Positions 27,042-35,715 of a stretch of DNA of 64,000 nucleotides are shown here, piece by piece. This stretch comes from Gemmatimonadota bacterium (GTDB lineage Bacteria > Gemmatimonadota > Gemmatimonadetes > Gemmatimonadales > Gemmatimonadaceae): contig JAQBYI010000006.1 in the NCBI GenBank assembly GCA_027622655.1, positions 1 to 64,000 on the forward strand, read 5' to 3'. Both the position numbers and the translations under genes were made by a program. Positions within the stretch are counted from its first letter, which is position 1. Every line of letters starts with the position of its first letter. The notes below the pieces were generated by a model, which had not been told where the DNA came from, searched no databases, and was given only the letters and a program-made list of their open reading frames with translations.

Positions 27042-28591
27042 CTGTTCGCTCCGGCCATCGCACCGGCCACAGTAGCGCCCTTCAACCCGAGCGCGTCATA
27101 CGACATGCCCGCGAACGCGGGTGTTGTCTTGGCCAACGCAGCGAATGCATCCGACGCAGTCATGTACGGGGCCTGCTCGCCCATGGCGATCAGCACGTCG
27201 GCGAGCACGAACCATGCGGGCCGTGCATGACCCGGAGCGGACTTCGCCTGCAGAAAACGCTGAACTCGCCCGCGCAGGTTCGTCAGCGTTCCATCGCTTT
27301 CGGCAACATTCGAAATCGGCAGCGCTGCCGCGAGTTTCTGCATGCCGGTCGGTGCAACCGTCCCAACGAAGACGACACTGCCGGCCGCGGCAATCGCACC
27401 GGCGGGCACCGTAGCCGGATCGATATCGGCCAGCACCAGCACGTCGCCAGATCCAAGCCCGGCGTACGGGTCGTCCGAACGCGTTGCGCCAAGCAACTCC
27501 GCGCCAGTCGCGTTCGCGACCCTGTCCGCGCGCAATGCAAGATCCTCAACGCCGCTCAGTGGTGCCTCTTCGCCCTGCGGAACCGCGAATCGTACCGAGC
27601 CGCCGGTCTTCGCGGCAATGCGGGAAAGCAAATGGAACGCTTCGTTGCTGAGCGAGCCGTTCGCAACGACGCGCGCCTTCTTCCCCTTGAGGGCCGTGGC
27701 GGCGGCAGCGACCGCAGTGCCCCATTCAACTTCGGAAGAGCCGACCATCGGTGCCACACAGCGATCCTGTCGGTTCAGCCAGCGGTAGTTCAGACGCCCT
27801 TCATCGCACATGAAGAACGCGTTGACTTCTTCGTTGGAACGCGGCTTGAGACGCACGACTGCGTCGTCGCGCATTTCCATCATGATGTTGCATCCCTGCG
27901 AGCATCCTGTGCACACCGATGCCGCACGGTCGAGCTCCCAGGCACGGGCCTTGTTCAGAAAGTCCTTCGAGAGCAGCGCGCCAACGGGACACAGATCCAC
28001 CACATTTCCGGCCCACGGCTGCGTGAGGTCCGCGTCCGGCGCCTTGCTGATCACCGCGCGATCGCCGCGCTCGCTCACATTCAGGACCGCCTCTCCGTGC
28101 ACATCGTCCATGAACCGGACGCAGCGCGTGCACAGAATGCAGCGGTTTGGGACGTACAGCACGTCGCCCCCGAAATCTTCGACGGGATTGAAACGCTTTG
28201 GTTCGCGGTACCGCGAATCAGCGCGCCCTTCATGGAACGTATAGTCCTGCAGCTCGCACTCACCTGACTGATCGCAAATCGGGCAGTCGAGCGGATGATT
28301 GATGAGCAGCATTTCGAGTACGCCCTTGCGCGCGTCGAGCGACTTCTCGTTGTGCACGTGCACCACCTGCCCCTCGGCAACGGCGGTCGCGCACGACGGC
28401 ATAAGCTTGGGCGACTTCTCGACGTCCACTAGGCACATGCGGCAGACGCCCACCACTGGAAGACCGGGGTGATAGCAGTAGTGCGGAATCAGCACGCCTG
28501 CGACCTTGGCGGCCTCGAGAATTGAGGTCCCGGCCGGCACCGAAATTTGCCGGCCTTCGACGGTGAGGTTTACCAGCGGCGCATCGGCCAT
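27038..28591 (-). CDS. nuoG: NADH-quinone oxidoreductase subunit G (short form)
   Basis: 517 residues. The N-terminal 220 residues are conventional: [2Fe-2S] ligands in CYHPGLPVVGVCRMC, the His-ligated cluster in HPLDCPICDQSGECELQDY, CILCTRCVRF and CTGCSQGCNIMME. The rest is a shortened molybdopterin-oxidoreductase-like domain with little beyond the first subdomain, against about 900 residues in E. coli NuoG. The stop shows it ends naturally before nuoH (ATGA overlap), so this is a lineage form rather than a truncation. The start shares one base with the nuoF stop (TGATG). Confidence 0.95.
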   Translation of the reverse strand: MADAPLVNLTVEGRQISVPAGTSILEAAKVAGVLIPHYCYHPGLPVVGVCRMCLVDVEKSPKLMPSCATAVAEGQVVHVHNEKSLDARKGVLEMLLINHPLDCPICDQSGECELQDYTFHEGRADSRYREPKRFNPVEDFGGDVLYVPNRCILCTRCVRFMDDVHGEAVLNVSERGDRAVISKAPDADLTQPWAGNVVDLCPVGALLSKDFLNKARAWELDRAASVCTGCSQGCNIMMEMRDDAVVRLKPRSNEEVNAFFMCDEGRLNYRWLNRQDRCVAPMVGSSEVEWGTAVAAAATALKGKKARVVANGSLSNEAFHLLSRIAAKTGGSVRFAVPQGEEAPLSGVEDLALRADRVANATGAELLGATRSDDPYAGLGSGDVLVLADIDPATVPAGAIAAAGSVVFVGTVAPTGMQKLAAALPISNVAESDGTLTNLRGRVQRFLQAKSAPGHARPAWFVLADVLIAMGEQAPYMTASDAFAALAKTTPAFAGMSYDALGLKGATVAGAMAGANR

Positions 28592-29928
28592 CAGGCCCCC
28601 GCTCCCACCGGCAGCTGGAACCCTGAACCGGCGACCTTGCTGGTACGCTTGCCGGAAATCAACGACTCGAACTCATGGCGGAACTTCAGCAGTCCGCTTA
28701 CGACGGGCGCTGCGCACGAGTCACTCAGCACGCAAATCGTCTTCCCGGTCATGTTGTCCGCGATTTCAAGCAGAGTGTCGAGATCTTCGAACGTTCCCTG
28801 CCCGTCCACAATTCGCTCGAGGATCTTGGTCGTCCACGCCGTCCCTTCACGGCACTGCGTGCATTGCCCGCAACTCTCGTGGGCAAAAAACCGCGCGAGC
28901 CGTGCAATCATCCGCGGCATCGACTGGGAATCGTCAAACACAATCACACCACCCGAGCCGAGCATCGTGCCCTGCGCGACGAACCCTTCGTAGTCCATAA
29001 GGGTCGCCTCGGCTTCGGTCATCGTCTGGATCGGAACCGACGCGCCGCCTGGAATGACGGCCTTGAACTTCCGGCCGGCAGGCGGTCCGCCGCAGAGATC
29101 GTACAGAAAATCCTTGAACGGAAAGCCCATCACAACTTCGTAGTTGCCCGGCCTGGCAACGTTCCCGCACACGGAGAAGAGTTTGCTCCCCGTGCTCCTG
29201 GGATTCGACAGCGACATCGCCTTGTACCACTCGGCGCCGTTCGTGAGGATCTGCGGTACGGCCGCGAGAGTTTCTACGTTGTTGATTGTCGTCGGTTGCG
29301 AGAACAGGCCCGAGACTGCCGGGAACGGCGGCTTGATGCGCGGATTGCCACGCTTGCCCTCGAGAGACTCCATCATGGCCGTCTCTTCGCCGCAGATGTA
29401 CGCGCCCGCGCCCTTGTGGACGTGCACGTCAATCCGCTGGCCGCTCCCCATTGCGTTCGGGCCGATTATCCCGGCTGCGTACGCCTCGGCGACCGCGCGC
29501 TCCATCTGCTCGATGGACTCGGTGAACTCGCCCCTGATATAGACGTAGGCCGTCTCGGCTCCAATCGCATAGGCAGCGATCGCGCACCCTTCAACGAGGG
29601 CGTGCGGCGTCCAGCGCATGATCTCGCGGTCTTTGAACGTTCCCGGCTCCGACTCGTCTGCGTTGCAGCAGAGGTAATGCGGCTTGCCGTCGCCGGGCTT
29701 CATGAACGACCATTTCATGCCCGTTGGGAACCCGGCGCCGCCGCGTCCGCGGAGTCCGGAGGCCTTGACGATGTCAACGATGGCCGCCGGCGTCATGGCA
29801 AGCGCCTGCTCGAGGGCGCGATACCCGCCGCGCTTTTTCCATCCCTCAAGCGAACGCGCGTCCGGTTCCCCAAAATGCTTGGAGAGGATCGCCGTTTCGC
29901 GAGGGTGACTTCTGTGCGGATATCCCAT
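28591..29928 (-). CDS. nuoF: NADH-quinone oxidoreductase subunit F
   Basis: 445 residues. NuoF binds NADH and FMN. The motifs are GLRGRGGAGFPTGMKWSFM (nucleotide/FMN), CNADESEPGTFKDREIM, YICGEETAMMESLEGKRG and the cluster N3 ligands in ESCGQCTQCREGTAW plus the later Cys in SDSCAAPV. It begins TAATG, sharing one base with the nuoE stop. It follows the standard order and length. Confidence 0.97.
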   Translation of the reverse strand: MGYPHRSHPRETAILSKHFGEPDARSLEGWKKRGGYRALEQALAMTPAAIVDIVKASGLRGRGGAGFPTGMKWSFMKPGDGKPHYLCCNADESEPGTFKDREIMRWTPHALVEGCAIAAYAIGAETAYVYIRGEFTESIEQMERAVAEAYAAGIIGPNAMGSGQRIDVHVHKGAGAYICGEETAMMESLEGKRGNPRIKPPFPAVSGLFSQPTTINNVETLAAVPQILTNGAEWYKAMSLSNPRSTGSKLFSVCGNVARPGNYEVVMGFPFKDFLYDLCGGPPAGRKFKAVIPGGASVPIQTMTEAEATLMDYEGFVAQGTMLGSGGVIVFDDSQSMPRMIARLARFFAHESCGQCTQCREGTAWTTKILERIVDGQGTFEDLDTLLEIADNMTGKTICVLSDSCAAPVVSGLLKFRHEFESLISGKRTSKVAGSGFQLPVGAGA

Positions 29929-30425
29929 TACTTCAAGCCCGCCAGGATCTGCGGCACCTTGTCGGCACTCACGTTTTCAATCGTATCGGCGTTGATCTGA
30001 ACGGGCGTGGCGAACCCACACGCCCCGAGGCATTCGACTTCAATCACCGTGTATTTCCCGTCGGGCGACGTCACGCCGAGTTCATTGCAGCCGGTGTGCT
30101 TTAGAAACGCTTCCGTCACTTTGTCGGCACCGGCGCAGAGGCACGGCGATGTGGTGCATATCTGAACGAAGTATTTCCCAACCGGATGCTGGTGGTACAT
30201 CGTGTAAAACGTCACCACGCCCTTCACGTACGCCGGCGTGATGTCGAGCGCCCCGGCGACTTCCGTCATCGCCTCTTCGCCCACCCAGCCGCGCTCTTCC
30301 TGCACGATCCAGAGCGCGGGGAGCAAAGCGGCCTGCTTGGTCGGATACCGGAGCAGGATTGCATCGAGGTCTTTCATACGCTTGCCGACAAAAACCTTTT
30401 CGTACGGCGCGTGTGTGGTGCTCAT
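29928..30425 (-). CDS. nuoE: NADH-quinone oxidoreductase subunit E
   Basis: 165 residues with a thioredoxin-like fold binding the off-pathway [2Fe-2S] cluster N1a. Ligands are in CTTSPCLCAGAD and ECLGACGFATPVQIN. The N-terminal helical part has LPALWIVQEERGWVGEEAM, usual for the family. It follows nuoD after a 28-base gap, one of the larger ones in the operon, and is coupled to nuoF. Confidence 0.96.
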   Translation of the reverse strand: MSTTHAPYEKVFVGKRMKDLDAILLRYPTKQAALLPALWIVQEERGWVGEEAMTEVAGALDITPAYVKGVVTFYTMYHQHPVGKYFVQICTTSPCLCAGADKVTEAFLKHTGCNELGVTSPDGKYTVIEVECLGACGFATPVQINADTIENVSADKVPQILAGLK

Positions 30426-30453
30426 GTGACCGCCCGCGTGTTATCGGTCGAGA

Positions 30454-31764
30454 TCATCTGTCAATCTCCCCCATCACAATATCAATGGAGGCGTTGATCG
30501 CGATCACGTCCGAGAGCAGATGCCCTTCGACCATCTTCGGGATCGCCGACAAGTTCACGAAACTCGGCGGGCGGATCCGCCAGCGCGACGGCTTCGACGT
30601 TCCGTCCGAGACCATGTAGTAGCCCTTTTCGCCCTTCGGGCTTTCGACCGCGACGTAGCACTCGCCTGCCGGCGGCCGTGGCCCTTCCATCACGTTCTTG
30701 AAGTGATGGATCATCGATTCCATCTCGCTGGTCGCCTTGCTCTTGGGCGGAAGGATGATGCGCACGTCGTCCACGTTCACCGGGCCGTCCGGGAGACGCT
30801 TGACGGCCTGATCGAGAATCCTGATCGACTGCCGCATTTCTTCAACCCGCACCAGGAACCGATCATACACGTCGCCCGCCGAACCAACAGGCACGTCGAA
30901 GTCGTACGTCTCATAGTCGAGGTACGGAAAATCCTTGCGCACGTCGTACGCGACGCCCGACGCGCGCACCATGGGACCGGAAAGGCCGTAGTTGACCGCC
31001 TCTACAGGCGACATGACGCCGAGTCCAACCGTGCGGCCCACCCAGATCGCGTTCTTGGTGAGCATTCGCTCACATTCGTCGATCGTCTTGGGGAAGGTGC
31101 GAATGAAACCCTGCAGTCCCTCGAGCCACTTGTCCGGAATGTCCGCGGCCATGCCGCCCACGCGAGTCGCGCTGGTCGTGAGCCGCGCTCCCACCCATCC
31201 TTCGAGCAGGTTGTAAATGTTCTCGCGTTCCTGAAACGACCATAGGAACGGCGTGAACGCGCCGATGTCGATGCACGTTGTTCCCAGCCAGACCAGGTGC
31301 GACGCGATGCGCGACAACTCCATTGCGATGACCCGCAACACCTTGCAGCGTTCGGTGATCTCGATGCCGAAGATTCGCTCGGCGCCCAACGCAAAGGCGC
31401 AGTTGTTGCCGATCGAGTTGAGGTAGTCCTCGCGATCCGTCCACGGCACGATCTGATTGTACTGCCGGTATTCGCCGATCTTCTCGAATCCGCAGTGCAG
31501 GTAGCCCACGTGCGGAATGCACCGAACCACCGTCTCGCCATCGAGCTCGAGCACCAGGCGGAGTACACCGTGTGTTGCCGGATGCTGCGGTCCGATGTTG
31601 ATGAGCATGTGCTCACCTTCGAATTCCGGCTCCATCGCCGGCGGCGCTTCCAGCGCAACAGCACCTCCGTCACCGCCTACAACGAGCGGAACGCGCTGCG
31701 GCTTTCCGTCCGGGGACAGACCCGTGGTCGAAAGTTCGACCTCAAGCGTGCGCTTGGTGCCCAT
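30454..31764 (-). CDS. nuoD: NADH-quinone oxidoreductase subunit D
   Basis: 436 residues, the 49-kDa-type subunit that forms the quinone site with NuoB. Motifs: INIGPQHPATHGVLRLVLELDGE, HVGYLHCGFEKIGEYRQYNQ, CKVLRVIAMELSRIASHL and the C-terminal MVSDGTSKPSRWRIRPPSF. An N-terminal extension of about 50 residues (GLSPDGKPQRVPLVVGGDGG) precedes the conserved core. It follows nuoC with a 2-base gap; C and D are separate, unlike the fused form in E. coli. Confidence 0.97.
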   Translation of the reverse strand: MGTKRTLEVELSTTGLSPDGKPQRVPLVVGGDGGAVALEAPPAMEPEFEGEHMLINIGPQHPATHGVLRLVLELDGETVVRCIPHVGYLHCGFEKIGEYRQYNQIVPWTDREDYLNSIGNNCAFALGAERIFGIEITERCKVLRVIAMELSRIASHLVWLGTTCIDIGAFTPFLWSFQERENIYNLLEGWVGARLTTSATRVGGMAADIPDKWLEGLQGFIRTFPKTIDECERMLTKNAIWVGRTVGLGVMSPVEAVNYGLSGPMVRASGVAYDVRKDFPYLDYETYDFDVPVGSAGDVYDRFLVRVEEMRQSIRILDQAVKRLPDGPVNVDDVRIILPPKSKATSEMESMIHHFKNVMEGPRPPAGECYVAVESPKGEKGYYMVSDGTSKPSRWRIRPPSFVNLSAIPKMVEGHLLSDVIAINASIDIVMGEIDR

Positions 31765-31766
31765 CG

Positions 31767-32462
31767 CTACTCGCCCACCTTCTCGCCTTCACTCAAGCGG
31801 CGGCGCATATCGAGCGGAAGTTCCTCAAAGGCGTCTGCGATGGAGAGCTCTTCCATCGAATAGCGAGCTTCAGGATTGGCAGCAAGCGCGTTCTTGAGTT
31901 GTTCCGACCGGCTGAAGCGCCCCCGCAGCGGAAAGTCCTTCCGAAGTGGGAACCCTTCCTTGTACTGCTCCCACATCAGGATGCGGCGCAGATCAGGGTG
32001 CCCCGCGAACTTGACGCCGAACATGTCGTAGCACTCGCGCTCTAGCCAATCGGCACCCTTGTAGATGTCCATCACGCTAGGCACTTCGAGCGGCGCGCCC
32101 TTGGCGATGAGCACCTTCACGCGAATGAAGCGGCGATACCGCAGCGACCGAAGATGCCACACCACTTCCAACGGCAGCGACAGGTCACGGTGCTCAACGG
32201 CGGTGACGTCGGATAGATAGTCGTACGATTGCTGCGCGTCATCGTGCAGCCAGAGAATCACGTCGTGCACTCGCGCGCCGTCCACGATGATCGTCGTCTC
32301 GCCGCGCGAAACAACCGTGCGCGATATCACACCAGGAAACTGCGCGCCCACCGCCTCGGCAGTTGGGCTAACAGGGCCTCCGCTCACCGGCACGTTTTTC
32401 GGCGTGACCGGCGTGGCATTGCTGCCTGTTCCCGGATGGACGATCGTGAATGACGGACTCAT
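31767..32462 (-). CDS. nuoC: NADH-quinone oxidoreductase subunit C
   Basis: 231 residues from the ATG at 32462 (MSPSFTIVHPGTG), 7 bases after the nuoB stop. The 30-kDa-type core is recognised by YDYLSDVTAVEHRD and the signature ERECYDMFGVKFAGHPDLRRI, then EGFPLRKDFPLRGRF. An extra C-terminal tail of about 40 residues (SMEELSIADAFEELPLDMRRR) follows. The N-terminus carries a Pro/Thr-rich 35-residue lead that is poorly conserved. The longer frame upstream runs into nuoB and is not used. Confidence 0.95.
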   Translation of the reverse strand: MSPSFTIVHPGTGSNATPVTPKNVPVSGGPVSPTAEAVGAQFPGVISRTVVSRGETTIIVDGARVHDVILWLHDDAQQSYDYLSDVTAVEHRDLSLPLEVVWHLRSLRYRRFIRVKVLIAKGAPLEVPSVMDIYKGADWLERECYDMFGVKFAGHPDLRRILMWEQYKEGFPLRKDFPLRGRFSRSEQLKNALAANPEARYSMEELSIADAFEELPLDMRRRLSEGEKVGE

Positions 32463-32469
32463 CGGCGAC

Positions 32470-33114
32470 TCAGGGCGCGGAGCGGGTCTGGTGCACCGAG
32501 TTGCCGAACGGCTCGGAAAGTTCGTCAATGCGCGACGCCGGGATATAGAGCTTGCTCGTCGGGTCCGGGCTCATCTCATCGCGGATTCCCTGCTGTGCGT
32601 TGCGTTCGTTCATGATCTTCTTCTGCAGCATCATGATGCCGTAGATGAGTCCCTCGGGCCGCGGCGGACAACCGGGGACGTATACGTCTACGGGAATGAT
32701 CGTGTCGATCCCCTGCACGACGGCGTAGTTGTCGAACATTCCGCCCGTTGAGGCGCAAGCGCCCATCGAGATTGACCACTTGGGCTGCGTCATCTGCTGC
32801 CAGATGCGCCGGATGATCGGGGCAAGCTTGTAGGGCACCCGACCGGCGCAGATGAGTACATCGCTCTGCCTTGGCGAGAACGCCATGCGCTCCATGCCGA
32901 ATCGCGCGAGATCGTACTTGCTGGCAAACGAAGCCATCATCTCAATGGCGCAGCACGCCGTTCCGAATGGCATTGGCCATAGGGAGTTCGCGCGGCCCCA
33001 ATTCACGAGGAAATCGAGCTTCGTGGTCACCCACGCTTCGCCTGGACGGGCATCGAACCGAACCAGCTCGGTTGCCGCACCGTGGCCGGCGAGATCAGCG
33101 TCGCTCAGTCCCAC
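32470..33114 (-). CDS. nuoB: NADH-quinone oxidoreductase subunit B
   Basis: 214 residues if translation begins at the GTG at 33114, which overlaps the nuoA end by 10 bases and has AAGGGGG 5-8 bases upstream; the open frame goes on to 33537 through nuoA but is not family-like there. The N2 cluster ligands are the paired Cys in [13 protein letters not shown], the Cys in [15 protein letters not shown] and the one in [16 protein letters not shown] 35-residue C-terminal tail follows the core. It couples the Fe-S chain to quinone. Confidence 0.95.
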   Translation of the reverse strand: MGLSDADLAGHGAATELVRFDARPGEAWVTTKLDFLVNWGRANSLWPMPFGTACCAIEMMASFASKYDLARFGMERMAFSPRQSDVLICAGRVPYKLAPIIRRIWQQMTQPKWSISMGACASTGGMFDNYAVVQGIDTIIPVDVYVPGCPPRPEGLIYGIMMLQKKIMNERNAQQGIRDEMSPDPTSKLYIPASRIDELSEPFGNSVHQTRSAP

Positions 33115-33509
33115 TCCAGTGCCCCCTTCTTCCAGACGTAGATGAACCCGACGAACAGAATGACCATGAATACGACCATCTCCGCGAGCCCAAAGAACGA
33201 GAGCTGGCCTGCGGGGCATGCGCCGCCGGCAAGCGGAACCGCGCACGAGAGCTGACGGTAGTACGCGCCCCACGGAATCATGAATACGGTTTCGATGTCG
33301 AACACGATGAACAGCATCGCAACCATATAGAACTTGACGCTGAACCGCTCGCGGGCGTCGCCGAGCGGCGTGATGCCCGACTCGTACGGCGTCTGCTTTT
33401 CCGGCGTCGATCGTGAGCGCATCGTGAAGTGCGAGAGGGCAAGCATGCCAATCGCGTTCACGACCACGAAACCGACGAGGAGTAGTACCGGGAGGTAAGT
33501 GCGGTCCAT
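33105..33509 (-). CDS. nuoA: NADH-quinone oxidoreductase subunit A
   Basis: 134 residues with three transmembrane helices. The family core is [40 protein letters not shown], split here by description: KQTPYESGI, then [19 protein letters not shown], then VFMIPWG. A 20-residue Cys-containing loop ([15 protein letters not shown]) lies between helices two and three. It is the first gene of the 14-gene nuo operon; its leader holds the promoter and the Rex-like palindrome. No strong Shine-Dalgarno is seen before the ATG. Confidence 0.96.
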   Translation of the reverse strand: MDRTYLPVLLLVGFVVVNAIGMLALSHFTMRSRSTPEKQTPYESGITPLGDARERFSVKFYMVAMLFIVFDIETVFMIPWGAYYRQLSCAVPLAGGACPAGQLSFFGLAEMVVFMVILFVGFIYVWKKGALEWD

Positions 33510-33526
33510 TCGTTAGATGGGGGCGC

Positions 33527-33544
33527 TCGTGAAACATTTCACGA
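33527..33544. promoter_or_regulatory. Rex-like 18-bp palindrome in the nuo leader
   Basis: TCGTGAAACATTTCACGA is a perfect inverted repeat with 7-base arms and a 4-base spacer. The published Rex consensus is TTGTGAA-N4-TTCACAA; this site has the same length and spacing and differs by one symmetrical base per arm. It lies about 17 bases upstream of the nuoA start and just downstream of the predicted -10, a usual repressor position. Rex senses the NADH/NAD+ ratio and controls nuo in some bacteria, so the role fits; assignment to Rex is inference and no rex gene is in the window. Confidence 0.6.
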
Positions 33545-33555
33545 ACTGCACCTAA

Positions 33556-33583
33556 GTTATTTGGCTGGACGAAGTAGTGTCAA
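33556..33583 (-). promoter_or_regulatory. sigma70-like promoter of the nuo operon
   Basis: The minus strand reads a consensus -35 TTGACA (33583-33578), a 16-base spacer and AATAAC (33561-33556) as -10, four of six matching. Transcription would start near 33549, about 40 bases before nuoA, placing the 33527-33544 palindrome in the earliest transcribed region. This is the best promoter match I see in the window, and it lies at the head of the largest operon. Confidence 0.6.
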
Positions 33584-33721
33584 CAATGGACGCGACGCGG
33601 AACGCAGAAGATTTGGGCCCGTGAGCCGGCGCCGGGTTTGGGGCCCTCGCGTCCGCTTTGTACCTTCCCCCTCGCACCTCACGCCTCACGTTCGCCTCAC
33701 CCCATCACCCGCGCTCCTCGC
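33584..33721 (+). promoter_or_regulatory. dcd upstream region, pyrimidine-rich leader
   Basis: The rest of the divergent nuoA-dcd spacer. The last 60 bases before the dcd ATG are strongly C/T-rich and contain three copies of CCTCAC (33677-33682, 33684-33689, 33695-33700). There is no Shine-Dalgarno. I find no convincing -35/-10 pair facing dcd. A GGGCCC...GGGCCC pair (about 33615 and 33640) flanks GTGAGCCGGCGCCGGG and could fold. Confidence 0.35.
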
Positions 33722-34270
33722 ATGTCCATCAAAAACGACCGCTGGATCATTGAACACGCCAAACTCGGCATGATCGAGCCCTTTGAGAGCTCGCAGATGC
33801 GCGACGGCGTGATTTCCTACGGCGTCAGCTCGTTCGGTTACGACATGCGCGTCGCGGCCGAGTTCAAGATCTTCACGAACGTGCTGAGTTCGATCGTGGA
33901 TCCCAAGAACTTCGATCCCAAGTCGTTCGTTGAGTTCTCCGGCGATGTCTGCGTCGTACCGCCCAACTCATTCGCGCTGGCGCGGAGCGTCGAGTACTTC
34001 CGGATCCCACGGAATGTCGTGACCATTACGGTCGGCAAGAGCACGTACGCCCGGTGCGGAATCATCACGAACGTCACGCCGTTCGAGCCGGAGTGGGAGG
34101 GCCACGTAACGCTCGAGATTTCGAACACCACTCCCCTTCCGGCGAAGATCTATGCCAATGAAGGGATAGCCCAGGTGCTCTTCTTCGAGGGTGAGGAACC
34201 GATCACGTCGTACAAGGACAAGAAGGGCAAGTACCAGGGGCAACGTGGAGTGACGCTGCCGAAGATCTAG
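33722..34270 (+). CDS. dcd: dCTP deaminase
   Basis: 182 residues. Dcd deaminates dCTP to dUTP, feeding dTMP synthesis. It belongs to the dUTPase-like trimeric fold; motifs are [65 protein letters not shown] (with the catalytic Glu) and [12 protein letters not shown]. The C-terminus [19 protein letters not shown] closes over substrate. The start ATG at 33722 is chosen over upstream codons because the conserved MSIKNDRWI begins there. It is divergent from nuo and isolated on the plus strand. Confidence 0.95.
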   Translation: MSIKNDRWIIEHAKLGMIEPFESSQMRDGVISYGVSSFGYDMRVAAEFKIFTNVLSSIVDPKNFDPKSFVEFSGDVCVVPPNSFALARSVEYFRIPRNVVTITVGKSTYARCGIITNVTPFEPEWEGHVTLEISNTTPLPAKIYANEGIAQVLFFEGEEPITSYKDKKGKYQGQRGVTLPKI

Positions 34271-34416
34271 CTGCTCAGGGCCGGCGCCTCGGCCAGATCG
34301 ATCGGCGATAAGGTGTACGTGATCGCGATGGACGCCGAATGACGCAGCGTGTTGACCACCTGACATCCGAGGCCGGCGATCGTGACTATTTTCAACGTCG
34401 CGCGTGCGGCCGCATC
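34267..34416 (-). pseudogene. Possible remnant of a small-protein C-terminus (OsmC-like?)
   Basis: Between dcd and the DoxX-like gene the minus strand holds an open stretch of 49 codons, from just after an in-frame TGA to a TAG at 34269-34267 that overlaps the dcd stop. Its product includes IAGLGCQVVNTLRHSASIA and ITYTLSPIDL, with GC-rich third positions as in the real genes nearby. It loosely recalls the end of OsmC-type proteins (Cys followed by a final beta strand). No ATG or GTG opens it at a sensible place. It may be a decayed gene tail; the match is weak. Confidence 0.25.
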
Positions 34417-34427
34417 TCACCTCCCGC

Positions 34428-35435
34428 CTAGGCAGGCTGGGCAGTCTCCCGTGTCACAGCCGCCATGGCGGGCTCCACAGCCGGCCTCCCGGAGCCTCTC
34501 AATATCAGCACCACGGCGATCCCCACCAGAGGGGCGTGGCCGAGAAGCTCGACGGGTCCCAGCAGGATGAGCGTGGTCACAAAGAACACCGTAACGGTTG
34601 CCACCGCGAATCGAGTGGCCACGCCGAACAGGATCAGCAAGCCCAGCGTCAGCTCAGCAATGCCTGCAGCAAAGGCGAAGTGGAGGTCCGAGAAGCCAGC
34701 AAAGCCAATCATCGGCATGAAGTTGAAGTGGTATTCCTCCAGGAACGCGAGCATGAGGCCTGGACTCAGAAGTTTGTTGTGCACCGCGAGAGTGGCGAGC
34801 GTCAGGCCAACGCCCACACGGATGACCGGCACCGCCAACTGGGACATTTTCTCCGAGTCCCAGCCCCTCGCTCCACAGATACGTCGGTCGATCTTGGTCA
34901 GCGACGGTCCAACCAGAATGAGGGCCACGGCTAACGCCACGAACTCGAACACGTAGTCCATCATGATCCATGGCGACACAACCCCCAGTGTGAGTACCGC
35001 GACCACCAATACCAGGGCCCCGCTCACGCTGTAGGTGATCTGAAGGAGGAGGAGAATACCGACCAACACCTGGGCCACGGCGCCCACGGTCACCAGAGAG
35101 ACGAAGGGAAGCTCGATGTTCGGAGCCAAGTAGACTCCCGTCATCGCATTGCCGATCAACATCATGCCGGTAAGTACCCCCACAAGCCGCCAGTCCAGAC
35201 CGTTCCCCGCACTAGCCCAGCCGGCGAGGCGGGCTGATATCCCCTCGAACCGCGCCGAACGGTGCACATGAAGAGCCAGCATGGCGTAGGCCGCGGCGCC
35301 GATCGCAACCAGAGCTGTGGACACGTCCATGAGGAATTCCGCGTTGGCAAATCGTCCGACATCCACAAACCAGCGAACGTGAGCGAGGACCGGAGAGGGC
35401 AGCACGGCCAGCAGAGGCAGTGGCATCGTCATCAT
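34428..35435 (-). CDS. DoxX-like multi-pass membrane protein
   Basis: 335 residues from the ATG at 35435 (MMTMPLPLLAVLPS), which has TTGAGG upstream. About nine hydrophobic segments are present. The C-terminal half resembles DoxX proteins: LHFAFAAGIAELTLGLLILFGVATRFAVATV is the family's TM region with a buried Glu. The N-terminal half has HVRWFVDVGRFANAEFLMD, LTGMMLIGNAMTGVYLAP and several helices of no family I can name. It is divergently arranged with the Ser/Thr kinase across a 280-base spacer. A membrane redox or respiratory accessory role is possible but unproven. Confidence 0.7.
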   Translation of the reverse strand: MMTMPLPLLAVLPSPVLAHVRWFVDVGRFANAEFLMDVSTALVAIGAAAYAMLALHVHRSARFEGISARLAGWASAGNGLDWRLVGVLTGMMLIGNAMTGVYLAPNIELPFVSLVTVGAVAQVLVGILLLLQITYSVSGALVLVVAVLTLGVVSPWIMMDYVFEFVALAVALILVGPSLTKIDRRICGARGWDSEKMSQLAVPVIRVGVGLTLATLAVHNKLLSPGLMLAFLEEYHFNFMPMIGFAGFSDLHFAFAAGIAELTLGLLILFGVATRFAVATVTVFFVTTLILLGPVELLGHAPLVGIAVVLILRGSGRPAVEPAMAAVTRETAQPA

Positions 35436-35715
35436 AGGAACCTCAAAGAGGCGGGATTCGAATTGCGACGAAGAATAGTCAAGCCCCCGGGTCACGAGGG
35501 AACCAGTAACCCGTCTCACGTCCCCGTCCCCGTCACCACGCGGCTTCCGGCCCGACGGGCGACGTTCGTGACGTGGCCGTCCATGACACCGCGCGGTTGA
35601 CGGCGGCCTTCTGCCGCGCCATGCTCCGGCAGCATGTCCAGCACGATGCGCCACCGTTCTGTGGCGGCTCAAGATTGACCCCCGTACGTTGGAGACATTG
35701 AGATCTGAACTTCTA
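35436..35715. promoter_or_regulatory. Divergent spacer between DoxX-like gene and kinase gene, with hairpins
   Basis: This 280-base region holds no gene I can support. It contains several GC-rich inverted repeats on the kinase side: CATGCT-CCGGC-AGCATG (35620-35636, nested with CTGCCG/CGGCAG at 35611-35632) and CGCCAC-CGTTCT-GTGGCG (35649-35666). These could fold in the kinase 5' leader. A short C-rich repeat CCCCGTCCCCGTC occurs near 35521-35533. Promoters for both genes must lie here but I cannot place them with confidence. Confidence 0.4.

Noticed and set aside
28675-30000. 441-codon plus-strand frame opposite nuoF/nuoE
   Set aside because: Shadow of nuoF and nuoE; no recognisable domain, no ribosome-binding site.
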